Assembly: GCA_023150915.1 (NCBI GenBank)
Contig: JAKLKA010000026.1
Coordinates: 1 to 64,000 of the forward strand
DNA from: Polyangiaceae bacterium
GTDB taxonomy: Bacteria; Myxococcota_A; Polyangia; Polyangiales; Polyangiaceae
Direction: 5' to 3'
DNA: 64,000 nucleotides
Made by a program: the position numbers and the translations under genes. Positions within the stretch are counted from its first letter, which is position 1. Each line of letters starts with the position of its first letter. This document shows, piece by piece, positions 36,083 to 45,253 of the stretch. The notes under the pieces were generated by a model. The model searched no databases. It had not been told where the DNA came from and worked only from the letters and a program-made list of their open reading frames with translations.

Positions 36083-36421
36083 CTACTCCTTCTCGGCTTC
36101 CACCGGCGGCTGCCCGGCCATCGGCGCCGGAGCGCGCTCTTCGTTCAGGGCCTGCTTGAGCAGCTGACTGGCCTTGAAGTTGAGGACGCGCCGCTCGGTG
36201 ATGACGATCGGATCCCCGGTCTGCGGGTTGCGCCCCTGGCGTTGCCGCTTGTCGCGGAGCACGAAGTTCCCGAAGCCCGAGATCTTGATCTTCTCGCCGC
36301 GGCCCAGCGTCTCTTTCATGGTCTCGAAGACGAGATCCACCAGATCGGCAGACTCTTTCTTGGAGAAGCCCCCAAGACGGGCATAGACGGTCTGGACGAT
36401 GTCAGCCTTGGTCATTGCCAT
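36083..36421 (-). CDS. ihfA: Integration host factor alpha subunit (HU/IHF family)
   Basis: The product has 112 residues. The HU/IHF fold is complete: M-T-K-A-D-I-V, the helix-turn region, then G-R-N-P-Q-T-G on the DNA-inserting arm. It ends in an extra Pro/Glu-rich tail of about 20 residues. It bends DNA and would assist sigma-54 promoters, recombination and replication. It starts at ATG 36421 (an internal ATG two codons later is possible), with a GAGGGGG Shine-Dalgarno. ihfB is not nearby. Confidence 0.9.
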   Translation of the reverse strand: MAMTKADIVQTVYARLGGFSKKESADLVDLVFETMKETLGRGEKIKISGFGNFVLRDKRQRQGRNPQTGDPIVITERRVLNFKASQLLKQALNEERAPAPMAGQPPVEAEKE

Positions 36422-36588
36422 CCCCCTCGTGCCCCTCGGGGCTGAGCGTTTCGGCCAGCCCGAAACACGGTCGTCAGGGTAGCGTCAGTCTACAGGGCCG
36501 GGCCGTAAAGTCCATGGCAATCGCGAGAGTAGCCTCGCCGAGGCACTCACCCGACGCCGGGCACGGAGGCCCCGGGTTCGAGGACGAA

Positions 36589-38100
36589 TCACGCCGCGCG
36601 CTGCATGGCGGGCTGCTCGACGGCCTCGGCCGGCGGCTCGGAGGCGCGGGCCAGCGCCGCGCGCCGCACCGAGACCTGCTCGGCGACCACCAGCCAAGCC
36701 ACGTACGAGTAGCCGAGCATGAACAACGAGGCGAACGGCGCCGCGAACCAGTGACCCGTCTCGAGCGATGCGACCACGCTGGCGGCGCTGAGCAGGGCGA
36801 GCCCGATCTCGAGCCAGGGCAGCTCGGCATGCTGGCGGTACCGGCCGGCGATGATGCCCTTCTTGGGCGTGCGCACGAACTCGCCGGACATGCTCTTCAG
36901 ACCTTCGTACACGGCGCGGGACAGGTGCGGCGCCAGCCCGGCACCGAGCGCAATCAGCATCGGCAGGCGGCGCACCGCGTCCCACACCGTGCGCCCCTGG
37001 GACTTCTCGGCGACGATGTAGAACGTGGCGAGCGAGCCGGTGGCGCCGAAGCAGAGCGGCAGATCGACCACCAGCATCATCCGCGGGTCGGTGGCCGGCA
37101 TCAGGATCAGCGCCGGCAAGAGCAGCACCGAGAGCAACATCATCAGCGGATAGGCGAAGTGCGGCGTGAGGTGGAAGAACGCCTCGAGCCGCTGCGAGAA
37201 GCGCAGGCTCGACGACATCACGCGGCCGAGCAGCTTGCGCGAGGTCTGCACCGTGCCCTTGGCCCAGCGGAACTGCTGCGCGCGAAACGCCGACATGTCT
37301 TCCGGCAGCTCGGCAGGAGTGATCACGTCGGGGCGATAGACGAAACGCCAGCCCGCGAGCTGGGCGCGGTACGACAGGTCCAGGTCTTCGGTCAGGGTGT
37401 CGTGTTGCCAGCCGCCCGCGGCGTCGATGGCGGCGCGGCGCCAGATGCCGCCGGTCCCCGAGAAGTTGAACATCAGCCCCGCACCGAAGCGCGCGCGGTT
37501 CTCGACCAGGTGGTGGCCGTCGAGCATCAGCGCCTGGATGCTGGTCAGCATGCTGTGGTTGCGGTTCAGGTGACCCCAGCGGGTCTGAACCATGCCCACC
37601 TTCGGATCGCGGAAGTGCCCCACCACGTCCCGCAAGAAGCCGGGCTGCGGAATGAAGTCCGCGTCGAAGATGGCAATCAGCTCACCCTTGGCCTGATCCA
37701 GGCCGTAGTCGAGGGCGCCCGCCTTGTAGCCGACGCGGTTGGGCCGGCGGATGTAGACCATGTCGAGCCCGCTGCGACGGAGCTCGTCGACCTTCGCCTG
37801 GGCGATGGCGCGGGTCTCGTCCGACGAGTCGTCGAGCACCTGGATCTCGAGGCGATCGCGGGGATAGTCGAAGGTGGCCGCGGCCTCGAGCAGTCGAGCC
37901 ACGACCGTGGCCTCGTTGTACAGCGGCAGCTGCACGGTGACCGTGGGCAGCTCGGACTCGATGATCTCGGGCGTCTGCGCCGACCGGCCGAGGGTGCGGC
38001 GATTGCGCGCGACCAAGAGCACGAGGTGGGCTCGGTGCACACCGTAGCCGCAGAGCAGGAGAAGAACGGCGAAGTAGAGAACGACGAGGGCGGTTTCCAT
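36589..38100 (-). CDS. Membrane glycosyltransferase family 2 (cellulose-synthase-like)
   Basis: The product has 503 residues. A transmembrane helix (about 4-30), a GT-A domain and at least four C-terminal helices (about 305-460) are visible. Processive GT2 motifs are complete: D-D at 90-91, D-A-D at 146-148, T-E-D at 237-239 and Q-Q-F-R-W at 275-279. It likely polymerises or transfers a hexose from a nucleotide sugar across the inner membrane. There is no PilZ domain or BcsB partner, so the polysaccharide cannot be named. Its upstream region holds an AT-rich promoter candidate inside an inverted repeat. Confidence 0.92.
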   Translation of the reverse strand: METALVVLYFAVLLLLCGYGVHRAHLVLLVARNRRTLGRSAQTPEIIESELPTVTVQLPLYNEATVVARLLEAAATFDYPRDRLEIQVLDDSSDETRAIAQAKVDELRRSGLDMVYIRRPNRVGYKAGALDYGLDQAKGELIAIFDADFIPQPGFLRDVVGHFRDPKVGMVQTRWGHLNRNHSMLTSIQALMLDGHHLVENRARFGAGLMFNFSGTGGIWRRAAIDAAGGWQHDTLTEDLDLSYRAQLAGWRFVYRPDVITPAELPEDMSAFRAQQFRWAKGTVQTSRKLLGRVMSSSLRFSQRLEAFFHLTPHFAYPLMMLLSVLLLPALILMPATDPRMMLVVDLPLCFGATGSLATFYIVAEKSQGRTVWDAVRRLPMLIALGAGLAPHLSRAVYEGLKSMSGEFVRTPKKGIIAGRYRQHAELPWLEIGLALLSAASVVASLETGHWFAAPFASLFMLGYSYVAWLVVAEQVSVRRAALARASEPPAEAVEQPAMQRAA

Positions 38101-38146
38101 GCGCTACCCGTGTTCAGGTAACACCGGCAAATCCTGCGATCGTCAC

Positions 38147-38195
38147 GACAATGTAATTTGTTGCACTGCGTTGTAGCAGGCACCTTTACATTGTC
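38147..38195. promoter_or_regulatory. Perfect 10-bp inverted repeat, probable operator
   Basis: GACAATGTAA (38147-38156) and TTACATTGTC (38186-38195) are perfect complements with a 29-bp spacer, between the PEGA/TPR gene's stop and the glycosyltransferase start. The patch is strikingly AT-rich for this genome. The arms flank a candidate -10 and one arm overlaps the candidate -35, which suits a repressor site. It could also form a stem-loop in RNA. Confidence 0.5.
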
Positions 38196-38197
38196 AT
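38170..38197 (-). promoter_or_regulatory. Candidate sigma-70 promoter of the glycosyltransferase gene
   Basis: On the minus strand ATGACA (38192-38197) and TACAAC (38170-38175) are spaced 16 nt apart. Transcription would start near 38163, giving a leader of about 60 nt. Confidence 0.4.
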
Positions 38198-39585
38198 TTC
38201 GAAGGCTTGTCGCTGCCGAACAGAAGGTCGCCCCCGACCCCGAGGCTGACCACGACGTGCCCTGCCTGGACGGGGGTTTCCTTGTCGTGCCACGGGGTCG
38301 TCTTGGCGCCCCAGGTGTAGTCGTCGTCTTGGCAGTCGCTGTCCTTGCTGAAGTCGCCGAGCTGGCCGAAGGCGACCCCGGCGTACGGCGAGAGCTGCAG
38401 CCAGGGTGTCAGAGGGACCTGCAGGCCGCCGGAGAGCCGGACCGCCGTCCCGTGGGCCTTCAAGGTCTGGGTGCAGTCCTTGCGACGGGGATCGACCGGC
38501 GGCGGCTGGGGTTTGAACTTCACGTCGCGCTTGGCTTCGAAGCGGTGCAGGGGCAGAAAGTCGAGCTCGGCGATGATCCCGAGGGTGCCGGGGGGCGGGG
38601 CGTACATGATGCCGACCCCTGCGTTGAACCCCTGCGGGGCGACCTCGACGACCGAATCACCGGGACCGCCCTCGAACACCTGCCCGGGCTGATAGCTGTC
38701 GATGCCGAACAGCAGCACGGCGGAATAGCGCTTGAACACCCGGACGCCGCCCCGGATCTCGACCCCGCCGCCGGGGCCGAAGTAGTTCTTCATCTCGTGG
38801 CCTTCGGCGACCTTGCCCGCCGGGATGGCGGCGCCGATCCGAAGCCCGGCAATGAACCCGAAGTTGCCCGTGGGCTCGGCCGCAGCGGCCGTGCCACCTT
38901 TTCCACCCTCGCCGGCAGAACCGCCAGCGCCGCCCTCTCCCCCACCTTCCGCGCCGCCGGCCACCGCAGAGCCGTCTGCCTCGAGGGTGAGCGCGAGCTT
39001 CTTCTTCTCGCCCGGTTTGAGCTCGAGGGTCTGCTCGGTCGACTTGTAGCCGGGTGCGGACGCGGTGATCTTGCGAGTGCCCGGGTTCGCGGGGCGGTCG
39101 ACGCCGACGGCAGCGCTGGAAATGGGGGCCCCGTCGACCTCGAGCTTGAGCCCCTTGATGTCACGCGGCTCGATGTCGATGCGCAGGCTGGCGATCTTCG
39201 GCTCGACCTCGGGCAGCTCTTTCTTCGCGTCGGCGACCGCCTCTTTGAACACCGGCGGGGCATTGTCCGGAAGCTGCGTCCGAACCAGCTTCCGGTAAGC
39301 TTCCGCCGCCTCGACGTACTGGCCCAGCTGCGCGTTGGCGCGCGCGATGTAGATCAGGTGAACCGGCGCGTCGTAGAGCTGCTGAGCCCGATCGAGCTTG
39401 TCGAGGGCCTCGGCGAGCTTGCCGGCCTTGAACAGCTCGATGCCTTCGGTGGCCAGCTGACGCGCGGTCGCCTTGTCGGCCGCGGACTGGGCGCGGGCCT
39501 CGGGGACCGGCGCGCTGCCGAGCCCGACCGCGCCGACCACGGCGCTCAGGGTCGTGAGGGCCACGAATCGTCGAATGAAGCGCAT
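38194..39585 (-). CDS. TPR/PEGA-domain outer-membrane-like protein
   Basis: The product has 463 residues. A signal peptide ends A-R-A near 32. Residues about 35-120 form TPR-like helices (L-F-K-A-G-K-L-A-E-A-L). Residues about 130-200 are a PEGA-type domain (D-G-A-P-I ... P-G-T-R-K-I-T-A-S-A-P-G-Y-K). A Gly/Glu-rich linker precedes a C-terminal half with alternating aromatic and polar strands like a small beta-barrel. This composition recurs in myxobacterial outer-membrane proteins; function is not established. It lies 55 bp after the Ser/Thr kinase gene on the same strand and may belong to the same transcript. Confidence 0.75.
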   Translation of the reverse strand: MRFIRRFVALTTLSAVVGAVGLGSAPVPEARAQSAADKATARQLATEGIELFKAGKLAEALDKLDRAQQLYDAPVHLIYIARANAQLGQYVEAAEAYRKLVRTQLPDNAPPVFKEAVADAKKELPEVEPKIASLRIDIEPRDIKGLKLEVDGAPISSAAVGVDRPANPGTRKITASAPGYKSTEQTLELKPGEKKKLALTLEADGSAVAGGAEGGGEGGAGGSAGEGGKGGTAAAAEPTGNFGFIAGLRIGAAIPAGKVAEGHEMKNYFGPGGGVEIRGGVRVFKRYSAVLLFGIDSYQPGQVFEGGPGDSVVEVAPQGFNAGVGIMYAPPPGTLGIIAELDFLPLHRFEAKRDVKFKPQPPPVDPRRKDCTQTLKAHGTAVRLSGGLQVPLTPWLQLSPYAGVAFGQLGDFSKDSDCQDDDYTWGAKTTPWHDKETPVQAGHVVVSLGVGGDLLFGSDKPSK

Positions 39586-39640
39586 GCCCCTCCGTACGGC
39601 CGATCCGCCGCACCGGTCAAGGTTCGCGCCCCGCCCGAGC

Positions 39641-41032
39641 TCAGTAGCCGATGTCCTGGCCCGTGCTGGGCTTGGTCCCCGTGCTGGGCTTGGTCCCCGT
39701 GCTGGGCTTGGTTCCGGTGGCGGTGGGCTTGGTCCCGGTGCTGGGCTTGGTCGTCACCGAAGGCTTCTTTTCGTCCGGGGGCGCCGCGGGTTCGGCGCTG
39801 GCCGAGGGGGGCGGCTCGACGGCCGGCGCCACCGAAGGTGGCGGGGTTGCCGTGGCCGGCGGTTGGACCGCTGCGCCGACCTCGGGGGGCGGCGTCACCG
39901 CGACCACCGGATCGCCCGAGGCGCCGGCGCCGGAAGCGGCGCGCACAGCCAGGGCCACGCCCACTCCGAGCACGAGCACGGCGATCGCAGCAGCGCCGGC
40001 CAAGAGCACCACGGGGTTCTTCTTCTTCGGCGGGGCGTTCTGGGTGGTGAACGGCGCTGCCGTCACGCCTTCCACGCGGTACGGCGTGGTGTGATGCGGC
40101 GTCACGGCCGCCAGGGTCGGCCCACCTTGGTCCGCGGTCATCGACGGCTGCGGCGGGCGGGCCCCACCCACCACCGCGTTGAGCGCCTCGGCCATCTCGG
40201 CCGCGCTCTGGAAGCGGGCGCCGGGCTCCTTGCCCAGGGCGCGAGCGACCCAGGCATCGAAGGCCGGCGGCAGCCCGGGCACCTTCTGGGACGGCACCGG
40301 CGTGGGGCTGACGCAGATCTGTACCAGCAGATCGCCCACCGCCTCGCCCACGAAAGGAAGCTCGCCCACCACCGCGCGATAGGCGATCACGGCCAGCGAC
40401 CAGAGATCGGAGCGCGTGTCGACGCTGCGGAGCCCGCGGGCCTGCTCGGGGCTCATGTAGTAGGGCGTGCCCAGGACCGAGCCTGTGCGGGTGGACGACG
40501 ACAGCCCACCCGAAGCATCGGTGAATTTCGCGATGCCGAAGTCGACCACCTTGGCGATCTCGGTGCCGTCCTCGTCGTCTCGCACCAAGAAGACGTTCTC
40601 GGGCTTGAGGTCACGGTGCACGATGCCGGCCTCGTGGGCCTTGTTCAGCGCACGGGCCACCTGCTGCACGATCACCGCCGTCTCTGGGATCGAGATCCTT
40701 CCGACCCGGGACAGCCGCGCGTCGAGCGGCTCACCCGACAGGTACTCCATCACGATGAACGGTCGGCCATCGCTCATCACGCCGTGGTCGTGAACCTTGA
40801 CCACGTGCTTGCTCGCCAGCTTGGCGGCCGCCCGAGCCTCGTTCTCGAAGCGACTGCGGGCCTCGTGGCTGTCGACGTACTCGGTCTCGATGAACTTGAC
40901 CGCGACGTGGGTGCCCAGCGAGGCGTGGACCCCCTCCCAGACCGACCCCATGCCGCCCTTGCCCAGCATCCGCGTCAGTCGGTACTTCCCGCCGACCAGC
41001 TCGGTGGGGGGGGCCTCGGTGGTGTCGCTCAT
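39641..41032 (-). CDS. Hanks-type Ser/Thr protein kinase, membrane-anchored
   Basis: The product has 463 residues. The kinase domain (about 17-290) is complete: G-K-G-G-M-G-S-V glycine loop, catalytic Lys46, H-R-D (139-141), D-F-G (164-166) and a G-T-P-Y-Y-M-S-P-E activation segment. A single transmembrane helix lies near 345-368. The extracytoplasmic tail is Pro/Ala/Thr-rich and ends in tandem T-K-P-S-T-G repeats. The FHA proteins in this window are candidate readers of its phosphothreonines, by inference only. A TAGGCT hexamer (41047-41052) is 14 nt before the ATG. It is divergent from polA with 111 bp between the starts. Confidence 0.95.
   Translation of the reverse strand: MSDTTEAPPTELVGGKYRLTRMLGKGGMGSVWEGVHASLGTHVAVKFIETEYVDSHEARSRFENEARAAAKLASKHVVKVHDHGVMSDGRPFIVMEYLSGEPLDARLSRVGRISIPETAVIVQQVARALNKAHEAGIVHRDLKPENVFLVRDDEDGTEIAKVVDFGIAKFTDASGGLSSSTRTGSVLGTPYYMSPEQARGLRSVDTRSDLWSLAVIAYRAVVGELPFVGEAVGDLLVQICVSPTPVPSQKVPGLPPAFDAWVARALGKEPGARFQSAAEMAEALNAVVGGARPPQPSMTADQGGPTLAAVTPHHTTPYRVEGVTAAPFTTQNAPPKKKNPVVLLAGAAAIAVLVLGVGVALAVRAASGAGASGDPVVAVTPPPEVGAAVQPPATATPPPSVAPAVEPPPSASAEPAAPPDEKKPSVTTKPSTGTKPTATGTKPSTGTKPSTGTKPSTGQDIGY
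39661..39752 (-). repeat. 18-bp tandem repeat in the kinase C-terminus
   Basis: About five copies of an 18-bp unit (CCGTGCTGGGCTTGGTCC on the plus strand), three nearly identical and two diverged, encode the T-K-P-S-T-G repeats at the extracytoplasmic end of the Ser/Thr kinase. This is a likely site of length variation between strains. Confidence 0.75.
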
Positions 41033-41143
41033 CGCTCCGAGGCGGTAGCCTACTCGGCTGACCCAGGAGACGCCAGGACTCGGCCCTATCGGCTGGGAAT
41101 CCGAGGACCAAAGGCGGCGTCGCCAGCGCGCGCCCGGTGGGGT

Positions 41144-43894
41144 ATGCGGCGCTCGATGGGCACGCACCTTTTCCCACCCGGCGATCCCGAGGTCCTCTAC
41201 GTGGTGGACCTCTCGAGCTACGTGCTGCGCGCCTACCACGCCATCGGCGAGCTCTCGAGCCCCAGCGGCGAGCCGACCAACGCCACCTTCGGAACGGTGA
41301 CCATGCTCGAGCGCTTGGTCCGCGAGCGGCGGCCCGCGCTCTTGGCGGTCGCCATGGACTCGGGACGCGACACCTTCCGGCGCGAGCTGTACCCCGACTA
41401 CAAGGCGACGCGGCCGCCGGCCCCCGACGACCTGAAGGTGCAGTTCGGGCGCTGCCAGGAGCTGATCGAAGCCTTCGCCATCCCGGTGCTGAAAGAGCAG
41501 GGCGTCGAGGCCGACGATCTGATCGCTGCCGCGGTGCGCGACGCGCGACGCCACCGGCTCAAGGTGGTGATCGTCGGCGCCGACAAGGACCTGATGCAGC
41601 TGGTCGGCCCGGACGTCGTGATGTGGGACACGATGCGCGATCGGGTGTTCGGCGTGCCCGAGGTGGAAGAGCGCTTCGGCGTGCGGGTCGATCAGGTGCG
41701 GGACCTCTTGGCGCTGATGGGGGATACCAGCGACAACGTGCCGGGTGTGCCGCACGTGGGGCCGAAGACCGCCCGCGACCTGCTGGTCGAGTTCGGCACG
41801 CTCGAGGGGGTGTACGCGAACCTGGACAAGATCACCAAGAAGGCGCTCAGGCAGAACCTGGAGCAGTATCGCGACCAGGCGCTCGTCAGTCAGAAGCTGG
41901 TGACGCTCAAAGACGACTCGGTCATCGACTTCGACCTGGGCGCCCTGCGCTGGGGCGGGCGCGACGTGGAGCGGCTGAAGCGCCTCTACGCCGAGCTGGG
42001 GTTCTTGCGGCAGTTGCACGCGCTTCAGGGCGAAGCCCCCGCCGCGCTCCCCGCGAGCGCTGCGCCCGCGAGCGCCTCGCCCGCGGCTCCGGCGCCGATC
42101 GTCGAAGTGGAGCGCACCTGCGTGCTCGACGGCGCCCGCCTCGAGGCGCTGGTGCAGCAGATCCGCGAGAGCGGGCGGGTCGCGGTCGCCGCGCAGACCG
42201 CGTCGGGCTCGCCGCTCTCGACGCTGGTCGGCCTCGCGCTGTCGCCCGTCGAAGGCGTCGGGTTCTACGTTCCCGTTGCGCACCGCGCCCTGGGAACGCC
42301 GCGCCAGCTGTCGCTCAGCGAGGTGAAGCAGGCGCTCGGCCCGGTCTTGGCCGACCCCGCGGTGCGCAAGCTGGCGCACTGCCTGAAGCACGAAACGGTG
42401 GCGCTGGCGTGGAACGGCCTGACGCTGGCCGGCGCGTACGCCGACGTGCAGCTCGACAGCTATCTGCTCGATCCCGAGCGACAGAACGACCTCGAGTCGA
42501 TCGCCGAGCGCGATCTGGGCGTGGTCTTGCCCGACCTGGACACGCTGACCAAGCCCGCGCGCGGCAAGCGCATCGACTTCGACGAGGTTCCCGTCGACGA
42601 CGCGACTCGCTACGCGGCGCTACGTTGCGAGGCGACGCTGCGCGCCGCAGAGCGTTCCCGGAAGCGGGTCCTCGACGAGGGGCTGGGCACGATCTTGGAC
42701 GAGATCGAGCTGCCGCTCTCGGCGGTGCTGGCAGAGATGGAGCTCAGCGGGGTGCTGATCGACGCCTCACGCCTCGGTGAGCTCGGCCGCCTGTGCCGCG
42801 ACGAGCTCGCTCGGCTCGAAGGCGAGGCCCACCGCATCGCCGGGCGGCCCTTCAACCTGGCCTCACCCCGCCAGCTGGAGGTGCTACTCTTCGACGAGCT
42901 GGGGCTCACCCCGCTGCGCCGGACCAAGACTTCGCGCTCCACCGACGCCGACACGCTCGAGGCGCTGGCCGACGAGCACCCGCTCCCGAAGGTCATCTTG
43001 GAGCACCGCCAGGTGGCCAAGCTGAAGGGCACCTACATCGACGCGCTGCCGACCCTGGTGAACCCGAGGACCGGCCGCGTGCACACCAGCTGGGAGCAGG
43101 CGGTGGCGGCCACCGGCCGGCTGTCGAGCACCGATCCGAACCTGCAAAACATCCCGATCCGAAGCGAGCTGGGGCGCGAGATCCGCAGCGCATTCATCGC
43201 CCCGCCGGGCCACAGCATCGTGAGCGCCGACTACTCGCAGATCGAGCTCCGCGTGCTGGCGCACCTCTCCAAAGACCCGGTGCTCTGCGATGCGTTTCGG
43301 AGCGGCCAAGACGTCCACACGCGCACCGCGATGGAGGTGTTCGAGGTCGAGGCGGCGGCCGTCACCCCCGAGATGCGGCGGCGGGCGAAGGCGGTGAACT
43401 TCGGCGTGATCTACGGGCAGGGCGACAGCGGCCTGGCCAAGAGCCTGGGCATCGCGCGGGCCGACGCCTCGAGCTTCATCGCCGCCTACTTCCGACGTCA
43501 TGAAGGCGTGCGGCGCTTCATGAACACCACGCTCGAGGGCGCGCGCGCCAGCGAGGCCGTTCACACCCTGTCGGGGCGCCGGCGCATGGTGCCCGACATC
43601 AAGAGCGGCAACCGCCAGAAGCGCCTGGCCGCGGAGCGCATCGCGATGAATGCTCCCATCCAAGGCACCGCCGCCGACATCTTGAAGCTGGCGATGTTGT
43701 GCTTCCGTACGCCCCCCACCCCGGGTGCGCGCATGGTGCTCACGGTCCACGACGAGCTGGTGTTCGAGGTGCCCGACGCCGAGGTCGACGCCGCCAAAGC
43801 GAAGGTCAAGACGGCGATGGAAGGCGTGCTTTCGCTCGACGTTCCGCTGGCGGTCGACGTGGGTGCCGGCAAGACCTGGAAAGACGCACACTGA
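41144..43894 (+). CDS. polA: DNA polymerase I
   Basis: The product has 916 residues. The 5'-nuclease domain (about 1-300) keeps its acidic sites (A-D-D-L-I, G-A-D-K-D-L, G-D-T-S-D-N). The polymerase domain has motif A S-A-D-Y-S-Q-I-E-L-R, motif B R-R-x-A-K-x-V-N-F-G-x-I-Y-G, and motif C V-H-D-E-L. The 3'-5' exonuclease-like domain (about 320-500) has lost its metal ligands: A-Q-T at the usual D-x-E, C-L-K-H-E at motif II and Y-A-A-L-R-C-E at motif III. It is therefore probably not proofreading, as in Taq polymerase. Start ATG 41144; ATG 41156 is possible. Confidence 0.96.
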   Translation: MRRSMGTHLFPPGDPEVLYVVDLSSYVLRAYHAIGELSSPSGEPTNATFGTVTMLERLVRERRPALLAVAMDSGRDTFRRELYPDYKATRPPAPDDLKVQFGRCQELIEAFAIPVLKEQGVEADDLIAAAVRDARRHRLKVVIVGADKDLMQLVGPDVVMWDTMRDRVFGVPEVEERFGVRVDQVRDLLALMGDTSDNVPGVPHVGPKTARDLLVEFGTLEGVYANLDKITKKALRQNLEQYRDQALVSQKLVTLKDDSVIDFDLGALRWGGRDVERLKRLYAELGFLRQLHALQGEAPAALPASAAPASASPAAPAPIVEVERTCVLDGARLEALVQQIRESGRVAVAAQTASGSPLSTLVGLALSPVEGVGFYVPVAHRALGTPRQLSLSEVKQALGPVLADPAVRKLAHCLKHETVALAWNGLTLAGAYADVQLDSYLLDPERQNDLESIAERDLGVVLPDLDTLTKPARGKRIDFDEVPVDDATRYAALRCEATLRAAERSRKRVLDEGLGTILDEIELPLSAVLAEMELSGVLIDASRLGELGRLCRDELARLEGEAHRIAGRPFNLASPRQLEVLLFDELGLTPLRRTKTSRSTDADTLEALADEHPLPKVILEHRQVAKLKGTYIDALPTLVNPRTGRVHTSWEQAVAATGRLSSTDPNLQNIPIRSELGREIRSAFIAPPGHSIVSADYSQIELRVLAHLSKDPVLCDAFRSGQDVHTRTAMEVFEVEAAAVTPEMRRRAKAVNFGVIYGQGDSGLAKSLGIARADASSFIAAYFRRHEGVRRFMNTTLEGARASEAVHTLSGRRRMVPDIKSGNRQKRLAAERIAMNAPIQGTAADILKLAMLCFRTPPTPGARMVLTVHDELVFEVPDAEVDAAKAKVKTAMEGVLSLDVPLAVDVGAGKTWKDAH

Positions 43895-43936
43895 CCCTCG
43901 CCTCGGGCCCGGGCTTGGACTAGCTTCCCGCGCGCC

Positions 43937-45253
43937 ATGCCCCCGACCGAACGGCGCCCGCACGTTCCCGTCGCCATCCTCGGCGCCGGGCTCACCGGCA
44001 TGAGCGCGGCGCTCAGCCTGAAGGCTGCGGGGACCGACCACCGCATCTTCGAGAAGCAGGGGCACGTGGGGGGCCACTGTGTCACCCTGGAAGACTCGGG
44101 CTATCGCTTCGATCGCACCGGGCACCTGCTGCACCTGCGCGACGCGGCCATGCGTCAGCGCGTGCTCGGCTGGATCGGCGCCGACCACACGGTGGTGCAA
44201 CGCAGCAGCGTGATCTGGTCGAACGGCGTGTACACACGCTACCCATTCCAGGCCAACACGTTCGGCCTGCCCCCCGCCGTGGCCTACGAGTGCCTGATGG
44301 GGTTTCTGTCGGCGCACTTCGCCGAGGCCAAGGCCGAGCCTGCCAACTTCGAAGAGTTCTGCCTCACCCACTTCGGTCCGGGGTTCAGCCGCCACTTCAT
44401 GATCCCCTACAACTCGCGGCTCTGGGGCGTGCACCCGAGCGAGATCACGGCGGCTTGGTGCCAACGGTTCGTGCCGCTGCCCAAGCTCGAGGACGTGATC
44501 GCCGGCGCGGTGGGCGCCAGCGATCGCGAGCTGGGATACAATCAGAGCTTCGTCTACCCGCGCCTGGGGATCGGCGAGCTTCCGCGGGCCATGGCCCGCG
44601 AGCTGCCCGAGATCGAGCTGGGGCGGGCCCCCGCGCACATCGACGCCCACGGAAAGTGCCTGGTCTTCCCCGACGGCGAGCGCGTGAGCTACGACGTGTT
44701 GATCAGCACGGCGCCGCTGCCCCTCTTGGTCCAGAGCCTGAGCGACGCCCCGGACGAGGTGCGCGCGGCCGCCGGCAAGCTGCGCTGCAACCCGCTCTAT
44801 TACCTGGACGTCGCGCTCGCAGCCCCGTGTGGCAAGCCCTACCACTGGATCTACGTCCCGGAAGAGAAGTACCCGTTCTACCGCGTGGGCTGCTACTCGC
44901 ACTTTTCGCCCGCCATGGCCCCACCGGGCAAGGCCTGCCTGTACGTGGAGCTTGCCGATCGCGCGCCCCCCGACGAGGCCAGCTTGATGCCCCGCGTGAC
45001 CGCCGGCCTGCAAGAGCTCGGCCTGATTTCCCAGCCCAGCGACGTGGCCTTCGCCCGCGTTCGCAAGATCGACTATGCGTACGTGATCTTCGACCACGCC
45101 TACTTCGACGCGCTCGCGGTCGTGAAGGCGTTCCTTGCAAGCAGGAACATCCTTCCGGCCGGGCGCTACGGCAACTGGAACTATTCATCGATGGAAGACG
45201 CCTTGATCTTCGGACGCGACGCGGCCGACCACGCCCGGGAGCTCGTGCCATGA
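43937..45253 (+). CDS. FAD-dependent amine-oxidase/UDP-galactopyranose-mutase-like flavoprotein
   Basis: The product has 438 residues. The N-terminal G-x-G-x-x-G (16-21) with a downstream acidic residue (Glu39) and G-H-V-G-G-H-C binds FAD. Later segments ([27 protein letters not shown] near the C-terminus) resemble the amino-oxidase/Glf-like branch often placed beside glycosyltransferases, where it rearranges or oxidises sugars or lipid intermediates. Its stop overlaps the glycosyltransferase ATG (ATGA). A TAGCTT hexamer (43921-43926) is 10 nt upstream, making it a likely operon head separate from polA. Confidence 0.85.
   Translation: MPPTERRPHVPVAILGAGLTGMSAALSLKAAGTDHRIFEKQGHVGGHCVTLEDSGYRFDRTGHLLHLRDAAMRQRVLGWIGADHTVVQRSSVIWSNGVYTRYPFQANTFGLPPAVAYECLMGFLSAHFAEAKAEPANFEEFCLTHFGPGFSRHFMIPYNSRLWGVHPSEITAAWCQRFVPLPKLEDVIAGAVGASDRELGYNQSFVYPRLGIGELPRAMARELPEIELGRAPAHIDAHGKCLVFPDGERVSYDVLISTAPLPLLVQSLSDAPDEVRAAAGKLRCNPLYYLDVALAAPCGKPYHWIYVPEEKYPFYRVGCYSHFSPAMAPPGKACLYVELADRAPPDEASLMPRVTAGLQELGLISQPSDVAFARVRKIDYAYVIFDHAYFDALAVVKAFLASRNILPAGRYGNWNYSSMEDALIFGRDAADHARELVP

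Noticed and set aside
39473-41143. Open frame continuing upstream of polA for about 557 codons
   Set aside because: It is the antisense of the Ser/Thr kinase and PEGA-protein genes; its composition is His/Arg/Gly-rich shadow sequence and the Pol I homology begins only at 41144.
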